Of a DNA stretch of 21,473 bases, positions 8,239 to 16,033 are shown piece after piece. The notes beneath the pieces are model-generated. The model did not search any database and was not told the origin of the DNA. It worked only from the letters and a program-made list of their open reading frames with translations. Source of the DNA: an uncultured Bacteroidota bacterium. Lineage in GTDB: Bacteria; Bacteroidota; Bacteroidia; Chitinophagales; LD1. Each line of letters begins with the position of its first letter. Within the stretch, counting starts at the first letter, position 1. The translations under genes were made by a program, and so were the position numbers. The stretch spans positions 1-21,473 of the forward strand of contig CALAYL010000093.1 in assembly GCA_937894725.1 (NCBI GenBank), written 5' to 3'.

Positions 8239-9030
8239 ATGAAAAAATCAGGAATATGGCTCATAGGGCTTACATTACTTTTGAGTAGCTGTAAAAAAGG
8301 AGACCTTAATCTTTTCTCACTCGAAGACGATAAGAACCTTGGGCAACAAACCGTTCAACAGATTTTAGCTGACCCAAATCAATATCCTGTGTTGAGTAGA
8401 ACACAATACCCAAGTGCATATACCTACATGGATAATATGCGTAATGCGATATTGGCGAGTGGCAAGGTACAGCATGCTGCTGATTTTGAATGGACGCTTT
8501 ATATAATCAATGATCCAAACACGCAAAATGCTTTTTGTACGCCAGGTGGATATATATTTGTTTATACAGGTTTGATAAAATATTTAGACAACGCCTCTTC
8601 ATTGGCAGGTGTATTGGGTCATGAAATGGGTCATGCTGACCATCGCCATAGCACTACGCAAATGACTAAGGAGTATGGAATCCAAACGCTTCTCGATGTG
8701 GTATTGGGCAATAACCAAAACCAACTTACACAAATAGCGTCAAGTTTAGTGAATCTTACCTTTTCTAGAGCAGATGAAACAGATGCTGACAAACAATCCG
8801 TGACCTATCTATGTCCTACACAGTATAGAGCCAATGGCGCACAAGACTTTTTTGTAAAAATAGCGAATAGTGGTGGTCAACAAACACCTGCTTTCTTGAG
8901 CACCCACCCAAATCCAGATAATCGTGTAGCTAACATCAATGCAAAGAATTCAGAGCTTGGTTGCAACAGCACACCTTCTACTCAAGTTGAAATTACGGAT
9001 TATCAAACTTTCAAAAACTCTTTACCATAA
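8239..9030 (+). CDS. M48-family zinc metalloprotease, lipoprotein
   Basis: A membrane-anchored zinc protease of the M48 family, likely acting in the periplasm on misfolded or misassembled envelope proteins, as BepA- and LoiP-type members do. The start at 8239 gives a lipoprotein signal peptide with LLSSC, placing the lipidated Cys at 18 of 263 residues; a TTG at 8197 would bury this signal. The catalytic zinc motif HEMGH is at 128-132, followed by ADHRHS. The third zinc ligand is the Glu at 180 in SRADETDADK. The FCTPGGYIFVYTGL segment (99-112) is characteristic of this family. There are no TPR repeats after the protease domain, so it resembles the short LoiP/YcaL-like form more than BepA. 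The gene is closed by a strong terminator at 9055-9082. Confidence 0.92.
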   Translation: MKKSGIWLIGLTLLLSSCKKGDLNLFSLEDDKNLGQQTVQQILADPNQYPVLSRTQYPSAYTYMDNMRNAILASGKVQHAADFEWTLYIINDPNTQNAFCTPGGYIFVYTGLIKYLDNASSLAGVLGHEMGHADHRHSTTQMTKEYGIQTLLDVVLGNNQNQLTQIASSLVNLTFSRADETDADKQSVTYLCPTQYRANGAQDFFVKIANSGGQQTPAFLSTHPNPDNRVANINAKNSELGCNSTPSTQVEITDYQTFKNSLP

Positions 9031-9054
9031 ACATACTTTTGTTTTCAAAAATTT

Positions 9055-9082
9055 AAAACTCCGCTGAGTTGCGGAGTTTTTT
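9055..9082 (+). terminator. Rho-independent terminator after the M48 protease gene
   Basis: The arms ACTCCGC (9058-9064) and GCGGAGT (9071-9077) pair perfectly around a 6-nt loop, preceded by an A run that extends the stem and followed by six T. It lies 25 nt after the stop codon and 15 nt before the next ATG, so it separates the protease transcript from the glycosyltransferase gene. Confidence 0.88.
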
Positions 9083-9096
9083 ATTTTGCAGCATAG

Positions 9097-10758
9097 ATGA
9101 ACGTCCTCATTCGATATAGATTTTTGATTTGGTTTTTACTGTTGGCTATACCAGCAGCATGTACCGAACTACTGCATGACGAAGCCTATTATTGGCTTTG
9201 GTCAAAACAGCTTGACTGGGGTTATTTCGACCATCCACCTATGATAGCTTTAGTGATAAAGTTGAGTACGCTCTTCTCTGATAGCTTATTGGCGGTGCGT
9301 TTTGTGATAGTGTGTATGAGTACGGCCACTATCTTTTTAGTAGAAAAAACAACAAAACCAAAGCGCTTACCTCTGTTTTGGAGCATTGTATTGTCAATAG
9401 CTGTGTTTCAGTTGGCGGGTTTTATCGCAGTACCCGATTTGCCGCTGATGTTTTTTACAGCACTTTATTTTTACTTGCTTCAAAAAGCTCTAGCAAGATG
9501 GTCTTGGGCATTGGTATTCGCATTGGGCGCAGTGGCTGCTGCTATGCTTTATTCAAAATATCATGGCATTTTAGTATTGGTGATATCTGTATTGGCCATA
9601 CCTCGATGGTGGACAAAATCATGGATATTTGTTTTTGCACTAGTAGGATCTATTTTGTACATCCCACATTTATTTTGGCAGTACAATCACGATTTTGTGA
9701 GTCTGGAATACCACCTTGTAGATAGGTCGGTAGGTGAAGCGTTTAACTGGCAATTTTTGCCCGATTATCTGTTTGGTCAAATATTACTCGCAGGGCCATT
9801 GATAGGCTGGTTGCTGTGGTATTTATTAATCAAATACAAGCCCATTGACGATTTCAGTCGAGTGATGAAATGGTCTAGTTTGGGCATTTTTATCTTTTTT
9901 GGATTGATGAGTTTGAAAGGGAAGGTAGAAGCTAATTGGACGAATGTAGCGCTATTGCCCTTAGTATATGTAGGTTATTTTCAGTTAGAAAAAAAAGTAA
10001 ATTATCAGCGATGGGTAGCGCGAAGTTTGTATCTGCTTTTGCCCGCTATATTGATAGCTAAAGTGTATATGGCCGTAGATTTTTTACCTCAAAAATGGGG
10101 AATCAAAACAGAATTTCATGGATGGAAAATATGGGCAAAAAAATTAGCTGAAAAAGCAGAGGGCTCACCTATAGTAATCATGAATGGTTATCAAAAAGCC
10201 GCTAAATATATTTACTACACCGGTAGTGAAGCCGCTAGCCAAACCAACGCAGCAGGGCGTAAAAATCAATTCGATTTATGGCAAACAGAGCAACAGTTTA
10301 TCGATCAGAAAGTAATGTATGTGTTGAATTGGGAAGATAAAAACTGCCCCCAGATCCATACCGAAGTAGCAGATGTTTCATATGCTTTTTTAGATCCATT
10401 TTTTACGCTTAGTCCATTTGAAATTAGCTGTTTACAAAAGGAATACAATGTACCTGAAGGTGAGAGTATAGAGGTGGAATTCAATATCTCTAATAGCTAC
10501 TTAGACCAAGCGAAACTGTCAACAGCACTTCAATCGGAGCCATCCATATGGTGTCAAGTATCGAAGGCGCGCACGATGGTAGCTGAGATACCGCTCGATT
10601 TTAAAATAGATATGCGCAATGTACAATCTACTCAAAACAAGGTGATGATAGATGTGAGGTCTTTAGCAAAAGGGGAGTACAATTTTAGACTAAGTCTAAA
10701 GGCTAGTTGGTTGCCACCATCGCTCAACAGTAAGCGCTATTTTCTCAAAGTGGAATAA
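9097..10758 (+). CDS. GT-C membrane glycosyltransferase (ArnT/PMT-like, GT39/GT83 type)
   Basis: A 553-aa polytopic inner-membrane protein. The first 350 residues form a series of hydrophobic helices, and the remainder is a soluble domain probably facing the periplasm. Just after the first helix is LLHDEAYYWLWSKQLDWGYFDHPPM (residues 25-49), the hallmark first-loop sequence of lipid-phosphate-sugar-dependent transferases such as ArnT, with the catalytic Asp-Glu pair at 28-29. Such enzymes move a sugar from a polyprenyl-phosphate carrier to lipid A, a glycan or a protein; the acceptor here is unknown. The C-terminal 200 residues, with segments such as IVIMNGYQKAAKYIYYTG, are typical of bacterial ArnT-like proteins of uncertain role. 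The gene has its own transcription start region, because it follows a terminator by only 14 nt. The convergent paaB gene ends 2 nt away. Confidence 0.85.
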   Translation: MNVLIRYRFLIWFLLLAIPAACTELLHDEAYYWLWSKQLDWGYFDHPPMIALVIKLSTLFSDSLLAVRFVIVCMSTATIFLVEKTTKPKRLPLFWSIVLSIAVFQLAGFIAVPDLPLMFFTALYFYLLQKALARWSWALVFALGAVAAAMLYSKYHGILVLVISVLAIPRWWTKSWIFVFALVGSILYIPHLFWQYNHDFVSLEYHLVDRSVGEAFNWQFLPDYLFGQILLAGPLIGWLLWYLLIKYKPIDDFSRVMKWSSLGIFIFFGLMSLKGKVEANWTNVALLPLVYVGYFQLEKKVNYQRWVARSLYLLLPAILIAKVYMAVDFLPQKWGIKTEFHGWKIWAKKLAEKAEGSPIVIMNGYQKAAKYIYYTGSEAASQTNAAGRKNQFDLWQTEQQFIDQKVMYVLNWEDKNCPQIHTEVADVSYAFLDPFFTLSPFEISCLQKEYNVPEGESIEVEFNISNSYLDQAKLSTALQSEPSIWCQVSKARTMVAEIPLDFKIDMRNVQSTQNKVMIDVRSLAKGEYNFRLSLKASWLPPSLNSKRYFLKVE

Positions 10759-10760
10759 AA

Positions 10761-11138
10761 TTAAACCAAATTATTTTTGGTACGATAAGCTTCGATTCTG
10801 TCGCGCACTTTATAAAAACCTGGTTCACGATGTAGCTTTTCGGGTGTAGTGTCGAAGATATCTTCTTCATCTGGATGCAGAGTATAAACCTCGCTTGATT
10901 TTACGACCCAAATACTGGTTGTTTTTCCTCTTCTCCCAAAAGTTTCTTTAGCGAAAACAAGCGCCATTTCTGGACTTGGGGCATGTACCACACCTACGTG
11001 CACTGCTTGTTTGCCTTTTTTTTCTTGATGAAAAACCTCCCAAGTAATACCGTGATTGTCGGTAGTAGGGTCAACAGTTTGGTCGCCTTTTAATGATAAG
11101 CGATTTACACGTGGGTCGAGCGATTGTTTATTTTCCAT
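10761..11138 (-). CDS. paaB: 1,2-phenylacetyl-CoA epoxidase subunit PaaB
   Basis: PaaB is a small non-catalytic subunit of the PaaABC(D)E monooxygenase that epoxidises the ring of phenylacetyl-CoA; it bridges PaaAC units. The start is taken at the ATG at 11136-11138 (MENKQSLDPRVNRLSL), giving 125 aa, because this N-terminus is typical of Bacteroidota PaaB; an ATG ten codons upstream adds an unsupported extension. Family signatures are WEVFHQEKKGKQAVHVGVVH, APSPEMALVFAKETFGRRGK, IWVVKSSEV and EPGFYKVRDRIEAYR. Unusually, no paaA, paaC, paaD or paaE lies in the window. The gene instead follows an Nfu-type Fe-S gene by 44 nt on the same strand, so it may have been separated from its operon or serve another oxygenase-like complex. 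Confidence 0.9.
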   Translation of the reverse strand: MENKQSLDPRVNRLSLKGDQTVDPTTDNHGITWEVFHQEKKGKQAVHVGVVHAPSPEMALVFAKETFGRRGKTTSIWVVKSSEVYTLHPDEEDIFDTTPEKLHREPGFYKVRDRIEAYRTKNNLV

Positions 11139-11182
11139 AATGTTAAATCTAAAAGAAATATACACCATTCAAAACAAGAAAA

Positions 11183-11767
11183 TTATTCTTCATGCGCTAT
11201 TACTTCTGTTACCTGTGGTACCATACGTTTGAGCAGGCCTTCAATTCCCCCTTTTAAAGTAAGCGAAGCCGATGGACAGCCGCTACATGAACCTTTCATA
11301 ACTACGGTAACTACCCCATTTTCAAAACTACGATATTCGATATATCCGCCATCACTTTCTACTGCTGGGCGTACATATTTATCTAAGAGTTCTTTGATTT
11401 TATCCTCTGGATTATCAGCTGGCACTTCTTTTGGCACTTCTGCCTTTTGGAACAATGCTTCGCTTACCGCTTGTCCACCAGTGGTCAAAAACTTACGAAT
11501 GGTGTCTTTGATTTCAGGACTGATTTCATACCATTCATAATCTTTATGCTTAGTGATGGTGAGGAAATTATTTGAAATAAAAACTGTTTTTACAAAGGGC
11601 AAATCGAACAATTTTTTTGCCAAATCAGATTCTGCACAGTCTGCTGCTGATTTAAATTCTTCATAATAATTAGGCAAGAGATGTATGCTGGTATTGAATT
11701 TCCAGCTCTCTGGGTTGGGTGTTTCTTCTTGATATATCTCGAGGGCAAGGGCTTCGTTTCGTTCCAT
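11183..11767 (-). CDS. Nfu-type iron-sulfur cluster carrier (NifU C-terminal domain protein)
   Basis: A 194-aa protein that carries and delivers Fe-S clusters to target enzymes in the cytoplasm. Residues about 8-95 are the Nfu N-terminal domain (ETPNPESWKF at 15-24, then FDLPFVKTVFISNNFLTIT). Residues about 120-190 are the NifU-like cluster-binding domain: IKELLDKYVRPAVESDGGYIEY and the CxxC in MKGSCSGCPSASLTLK, with Cys at 161 and 164. Members with both domains resemble mitochondrial NFU1. The ATG is at 11765-11767, 4 nt after the end of the upstream lysyl-oxidase-like gene, so the two may share a transcript. paaB follows. PaaE needs a 2Fe-2S cluster, which offers a possible but unproven functional link. 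Confidence 0.92.
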   Translation of the reverse strand: MERNEALALEIYQEETPNPESWKFNTSIHLLPNYYEEFKSAADCAESDLAKKLFDLPFVKTVFISNNFLTITKHKDYEWYEISPEIKDTIRKFLTTGGQAVSEALFQKAEVPKEVPADNPEDKIKELLDKYVRPAVESDGGYIEYRSFENGVVTVVMKGSCSGCPSASLTLKGGIEGLLKRMVPQVTEVIAHEE

Positions 11768-11771
11768 TGAG

Positions 11772-13604
11772 TTATTGTTTTATAAGTTTATAGTAGGTTG
11801 ATTGCGTATTGCTTTTTAGCAACAATAAATATACACCAGCCTCTTTTACCGAAATGCTAAATTTTGTTTCTATAGATGCTATGTCTTGCTGCCAAAGGGT
11901 TCTGCCTTGCAAGTCGATTAGCGAAGCAGCTAGTTTTGTATCGCTTTTTAGGTCAAAATTGAAAATATCTTTAGTGGGATTTGGATAAATGGCTACAGAT
12001 AAAAAGTCTTTTGCTATTTTTTTCTCCCCTAAAATCACTTGAAAATTATAGATGCGCTCTGCGCTACATCCTTGTGCTGTAGTGGTTTTGAGATGAACGG
12101 TTTTTGTGCCACTACTTTGGTAACGATGAGTAGGAAACTGCAATGTGCTAGTGTCGCCATCACCAAAATCCCAATGCCAAGATTGAGGCATAGCCATACT
12201 CCTGTCGATAAATTGAAATGTAAGACTATCTAAGTTTAGGGTATCTATCGAAAAGGCTGTTTGACAGCAGTTTGGTTTTTGCTTTGTCAAGGTCACTTTA
12301 CCCCAGATTATATTATTGTCACTGTTTTTATCAATAAAGGCTTTTTTAGGATCGTACTGTCCTACCAGTACATAATCGCCATTGCATACATTAGTGTCGA
12401 GTGGTATATTTTGTCCTGGCAAATTATACTCATACAAATCAGCAAAACCCACGGATATGCCTTGGATAGATAGATTAGTCGCACCGTATTGCGCGCCTAG
12501 TCCTGCATTGGGGAGCATATTTGGACGAATCAGTTGTCCATTCCATTCGCAGGCATCAAAATGATTGCAACTCACATGGTCATACATATTTATGGATACC
12601 TTATTGCCTTTGGCAACGATAGGCCAAAGCCTCGGATCTGTTTGTGGCCCTTTGATTCGTAATGAATTTTCGGTGATATTGTCGATGTGAAGATGTTGGT
12701 GTCCGAGCTCTGAATGGAAGCCCATAAGTCCAACCAAAGAGTCTTTATAATCAAAAAATCCAAAGCGATTTTTGATGTATATCCGTTGTTTGACGGTTTG
12801 TTTTGAATACATACTATCCGGACATTTACCACTACCACTTACCAAGCTATCTCCACAATACCATTGCCCTGTGCCTACAAATTCCAGCGGTCCTTCACCA
12901 ATGTTTGCAACCATATTCGACACATTTACCGTGCCAGCAAATTCTTCAAAATGGTTAACTCCGAGAGCGGAATCCGTAAACCAGTTTTTTGATACAATCA
13001 TATCAGGCAAAAGCATACAATCTTTAGTGAGAAAACTATCTGAACAGATACATCCACCCGCATTAAAAAGATTGCAGCTCGAGTTTTGAATCAAATTTGG
13101 GGCAGGAGCCAAACTGTCAAAATAGAGGTTCCAACTGATAAGCGTGCCGCTGTCATTGGGCAAAGCATCTATCACCCACAATCGCCAATTGCCATTTAGA
13201 TTTTGACCATTATTTAGAAAACCAATATTTTGACGTGGGAAAAAGGTATCGCGAAAAGGGGCCTGGCTCATCAAGGTAGAACGCAATGCTTTCATCGAAA
13301 AAAAGGTGCTATCGTAGTTTTGTCCATTGATTCCACCAGCGCCAGTTGTTAGCTGTATTTGAGTGCCATCGGGCGATATAAGCGAAACGCTTATATCTTG
13401 AATGCGTCTATGTTCAATATCTATCATGATACGTTTGAGTCCAAATGTAGAGTCGATACGAGTAGCGGGGCTAGATACAGGCATCAGAAAAATCTTTCCA
13501 AAAGTTAAATTATCTGGAATAGTGCCTCCAAGTGTGCTACTGAATATTTGTGCATGAGCAACGAATATAAAAAAGCAAAATAGTATGGAAATAAATTGCC
13601 TCAA
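11772..13604 (-). CDS. Secreted lysyl-oxidase-like protein with P-domain, PKD domain and type IX sorting tail
   Basis: A 610-aa exported protein. The signal peptide is at residues 1-19 (RQFISILFCFFIFVAHAQ after the start); the start codon is TTG, since no in-frame ATG exists before an upstream stop at 13635-13637. Residues about 25-165 look like a proprotein-convertase P-domain (ISVSLISPDGTQIQL; NLNGNWRLWVIDALPND). Residues 195-440 resemble lysyl oxidase: LPDMIVSKNW, HSELGHQHLHIDN with HxHxH at His302, 304 and 306, GNKVSINMYDHVSC, and QGISVGFADLYEYNLPGQ. From memory of human LOX, Lys335 aligns with Lys320 and Tyr391 with Tyr355, the pair forming the quinone cofactor. A PKD domain (WHWDFGDGDTSTLQFPTHRY, 476-495) and a type IX sorting domain (YPNPTKDIFNFD near 540-551, ending YKLIKQ) follow. 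Oxidation of lysine or amines outside the cell is likely but unproven. Confidence 0.8.
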   Translation of the reverse strand: MRQFISILFCFFIFVAHAQIFSSTLGGTIPDNLTFGKIFLMPVSSPATRIDSTFGLKRIMIDIEHRRIQDISVSLISPDGTQIQLTTGAGGINGQNYDSTFFSMKALRSTLMSQAPFRDTFFPRQNIGFLNNGQNLNGNWRLWVIDALPNDSGTLISWNLYFDSLAPAPNLIQNSSCNLFNAGGCICSDSFLTKDCMLLPDMIVSKNWFTDSALGVNHFEEFAGTVNVSNMVANIGEGPLEFVGTGQWYCGDSLVSGSGKCPDSMYSKQTVKQRIYIKNRFGFFDYKDSLVGLMGFHSELGHQHLHIDNITENSLRIKGPQTDPRLWPIVAKGNKVSINMYDHVSCNHFDACEWNGQLIRPNMLPNAGLGAQYGATNLSIQGISVGFADLYEYNLPGQNIPLDTNVCNGDYVLVGQYDPKKAFIDKNSDNNIIWGKVTLTKQKPNCCQTAFSIDTLNLDSLTFQFIDRSMAMPQSWHWDFGDGDTSTLQFPTHRYQSSGTKTVHLKTTTAQGCSAERIYNFQVILGEKKIAKDFLSVAIYPNPTKDIFNFDLKSDTKLAASLIDLQGRTLWQQDIASIETKFSISVKEAGVYLLLLKSNTQSTYYKLIKQ

Positions 13605-13618
13605 AAATGTATGTTTAG

Positions 13619-13879
13619 ATGATGAAATGGCGTATCAAAGTTAAACCAAATTCTCATATAGATAAGATTGAAAAAGTAAGCGATTTGGAATACCGAGTTC
13701 ATATCACTGCACCACCTGTAGATGGTAAAGCTAATGCGTATCTAATCAAGTTTTTAGCAGATTTTTTTGCAATTTCAAAATCCTCAATTAAGCTACAAAA
13801 AGGGCTATCAAGTCAATACAAAACGGTCGAATTAGACATCTCGGAAGATGAGTTTAATCATAAAATTCATTCGCGTTGA
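13619..13879 (+). CDS. DUF167 / YggU-family protein (UPF0235)
   Basis: A small cytoplasmic protein of 86 aa (85 if the second of two adjacent ATG codons is used). It matches the DUF167 fold: an N-terminal WRIKVKPNSHIDKIEK strand and the signature ITAPPVDGKANAYLIKFLADFF (29-50), followed by SSIKLQKGLSSQYKTVEL. The biochemical role of this widespread family is not established. It is divergent from the lysyl-oxidase-like gene, with only 14 nt between starts, so their promoters must overlap each other's coding regions. The sequence TATGTTTA just before the ATG is one base from the -7 consensus. Its 3' end overlaps that of recX, on the other strand, by 13 nt. Confidence 0.9.
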   Translation: MMKWRIKVKPNSHIDKIEKVSDLEYRVHITAPPVDGKANAYLIKFLADFFAISKSSIKLQKGLSSQYKTVELDISEDEFNHKIHSR

Positions 13880-14331
13880 TTAGCTAAAAATTCATTCATT
13901 GCTTTTTGTGCTATTGTGAAGCTATATCCTTTGCTCATCAAATGTTTGAGGAGTTTATTTTTTTTGTCGTAAAGATCTTTTGCTTTGATGGTGTTCCACT
14001 TTTTTTCGATAAAAAGCGCTATGCTAGAGAGTTGATCTTTTGTTTCAAAAGTATCTAGAAACTGCGTTATGAGTGTAGTAGGCAGTTGCTTTTTTTGCAG
14101 TGCCGATCTGATTTTCATGGGTCCCCATTTTCGTTTAGATTTAGACAATACAAAAAGTTTTACAAATCTATTTTCATCTAAATACCCTTCTTCGCAGAGC
14201 AAAGCGATATATGCAGCTGATTCATCTGGCATGAGCTCGAGCTTACGACATTTACTCTTCACATCCGAAATACAACGTTCGGTGTAAGCGCAGTAGTGAG
14301 TGAGTTTATCGTATATAAGAGGGTCTATCAT
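13867..14331 (-). CDS. recX: Regulatory protein RecX
   Basis: RecX binds RecA filaments and limits their extension, tempering recombination and the SOS response. The protein is 154 aa, within the usual range. Recognisable three-helix repeats include YCAYTERCISDVKSK (13-27), EEGYLDENRFVKLFVLSKSKRKWGPMKIRSAL (47-78) with the family-typical Asp-Glu-x-Arg-Phe and Lys-x-Gly-Pro-x-Lys-Ile elements, and the C-terminal LLKHLMSKGYSFTIAQKAM. No recA gene lies beside it, which is usual in Bacteroidota. It is convergent with the DUF167 gene and divergent from the membrane protein gene at 14408, with 76 nt between them. Confidence 0.9.
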   Translation of the reverse strand: MIDPLIYDKLTHYCAYTERCISDVKSKCRKLELMPDESAAYIALLCEEGYLDENRFVKLFVLSKSKRKWGPMKIRSALQKKQLPTTLITQFLDTFETKDQLSSIALFIEKKWNTIKAKDLYDKKNKLLKHLMSKGYSFTIAQKAMNEFLANQRE

Positions 14332-14407
14332 GGTGGACTAAGGACAAAATCGATTTTTTTGATTAAAAATATAGATATTCAGCAATCCAAAGAAGCTAAT
14401 TATTTTA

Positions 14408-16033
14408 ATGAAAACTCGATTTCCTACTCTTTTAGTGCTGCTATTGTGCTTTTGGGCTGTAGTTTTTGTGTTGTATTATCCAGCAAGAGATGGGCGGTTT
14501 GTTTTCGATTATCTCGACCTAGTAGCTATGTATAAGCCGAATTTTGGGGAAGGATTAATGGTCAATTTTAAAGACATTGCTTTTCGTCCATTTACCCATG
14601 TTTTTCTTTATCCTTTAGTAAAATGGATAGGCAATAAACCTACTTTGCATCTAGTTTTAGCTACATTTTTTCATGCGGCTACAGCGATAATGCTTTATAA
14701 AAATATTGAGCTTGTGTTTGAAGCTGCGTCTGCAATTTTACCCGCTAAGTTAATTGCTTTATTTGCTGCTCTGCTTTTCTTACTATCTCCATTTCAAACG
14801 GAGTGTGTGCTTTGGGGTGGAGCATCCTTTTATGCCAATGCTACACTAATGTTTATGTTGGCGATGTATTTCTTTTTATCACACCATGAATCAAATAAAA
14901 AGCAGGAGCTGATCTTGTTTTATCTCTTTTCAATAATAGCTTTTTACACACATGAAGTTTTTATTCTGTTGCCTTTTTTCTTTCTTCTTTTAAAGGTTTT
15001 TTTGTCCAAATCAAGTCAACAAAACTGGGCTGCATGTTTTGATAAAACTACACTTCCTATATTTGGATTGATACCTCTTTATTTTATAGGCAACAAATTA
15101 GTACTTCATAGATGGATAGGGCATTACGGAGCCGATGCACATACGGCTATCCATCCGGTAGCAATCCTATCTGTCATTCAAAAATACTTTTTAAAACAGC
15201 TTTTCTTCGCTCCATTTTTGCCTGATTTTTTTTCAAATAAACTGTATCAGATTATTGAACTGCCAGTAGTTTCAATATCATTTTCTGCCTTAGTGGTTTG
15301 TGTCATAAGTTGGTGTTTTTATATGGTTTTTAAAAATAAAAAATGGCCGCTTTGGATATTCTTCTTTCTAGCTACACTCCTTTTTTTAATACCCGTTGCT
15401 AACCTCTATTTTCCTACTTATATCCTTATTCATGGCGATCGGCTTGGCTATTTTGCATCGCTTTTTATTTGGTTGCCATTACTTATTTTATTTGTTCGAT
15501 TATTAAAGAAATGGGCTGTCGCACCTATGATAATAGGGGTGCTGGTGAGTTTGTTTTTTTTGACAAAACAAATTCAATCTTGGCATACAGCAGCCATGCT
15601 ACAAAGCTCATTAGAGAATAGTTTCAAACCTTTTGAAAACAAGAAACTTTATATATTAAACCTGCCAGATAGCTATCGAGGGGCGTATATGTATCGATGC
15701 AAAGCAGAGGGCAAATTTGCCGCGCGATATAAGTTTATAAAAGGCATAGATGTATCGAAAAAAATCACAGAAGTGCTGTCGTATAACCTTAATAATCCGT
15801 TAGATTCTGTGATTGTGCAGACCATTAACGACTCTACACTACAAGTTACGTTGAGTGAGTGGGGTACTTGGTATTGGCGCAATACAATGGGAGCTGTAAA
15901 TTATGAGTCAGACAAACTAAGTGTCGCTGTAGATGAGTGGAATCACAGCTATACTGTAGTTTTTAAAGACAAAAAAGAGGATAATGTATTTTTATATCAA
16001 GCCAATGGCGAGTGGAGGGTGTATGATTTTTAG
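14408..16033 (+). CDS. Polytopic membrane protein, GT-C glycosyltransferase-like
   Basis: A 541-aa integral membrane protein with about ten hydrophobic helices from residues 7 to 400 and a soluble C-terminal part of about 120 residues. After the first helix comes DGRFVFDYLDLVAMYKPNF, with acidic residues at 34 and 37, then FRPFTHVFLYPLVKWIG and HLVLATFFHAATAIMLY. This arrangement (first-loop acidic residues, a Arg-Pro-Phe segment, then a His-rich second helix) resembles the GT-C fold of TMTC- and PMT-like mannosyltransferases. The C-terminal region (YILNLPDSYRGAYMYR and onward) shows no motif I know. Family membership is suggested rather than shown, and the sugar and acceptor are unknown. Its stop codon overlaps the end of the convergent transketolase gene by 4 nt. 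Confidence 0.6.
   Translation: MKTRFPTLLVLLLCFWAVVFVLYYPARDGRFVFDYLDLVAMYKPNFGEGLMVNFKDIAFRPFTHVFLYPLVKWIGNKPTLHLVLATFFHAATAIMLYKNIELVFEAASAILPAKLIALFAALLFLLSPFQTECVLWGGASFYANATLMFMLAMYFFLSHHESNKKQELILFYLFSIIAFYTHEVFILLPFFFLLLKVFLSKSSQQNWAACFDKTTLPIFGLIPLYFIGNKLVLHRWIGHYGADAHTAIHPVAILSVIQKYFLKQLFFAPFLPDFFSNKLYQIIELPVVSISFSALVVCVISWCFYMVFKNKKWPLWIFFFLATLLFLIPVANLYFPTYILIHGDRLGYFASLFIWLPLLILFVRLLKKWAVAPMIIGVLVSLFFLTKQIQSWHTAAMLQSSLENSFKPFENKKLYILNLPDSYRGAYMYRCKAEGKFAARYKFIKGIDVSKKITEVLSYNLNNPLDSVIVQTINDSTLQVTLSEWGTWYWRNTMGAVNYESDKLSVAVDEWNHSYTVVFKDKKEDNVFLYQANGEWRVYDF

Noticed and set aside
10764..10780. Hairpin ACCAAA-TTATT-TTTGGT as a terminator between the convergent genes
   Set aside because: The stem is only six mostly AT pairs and lies inside the paaB coding sequence.
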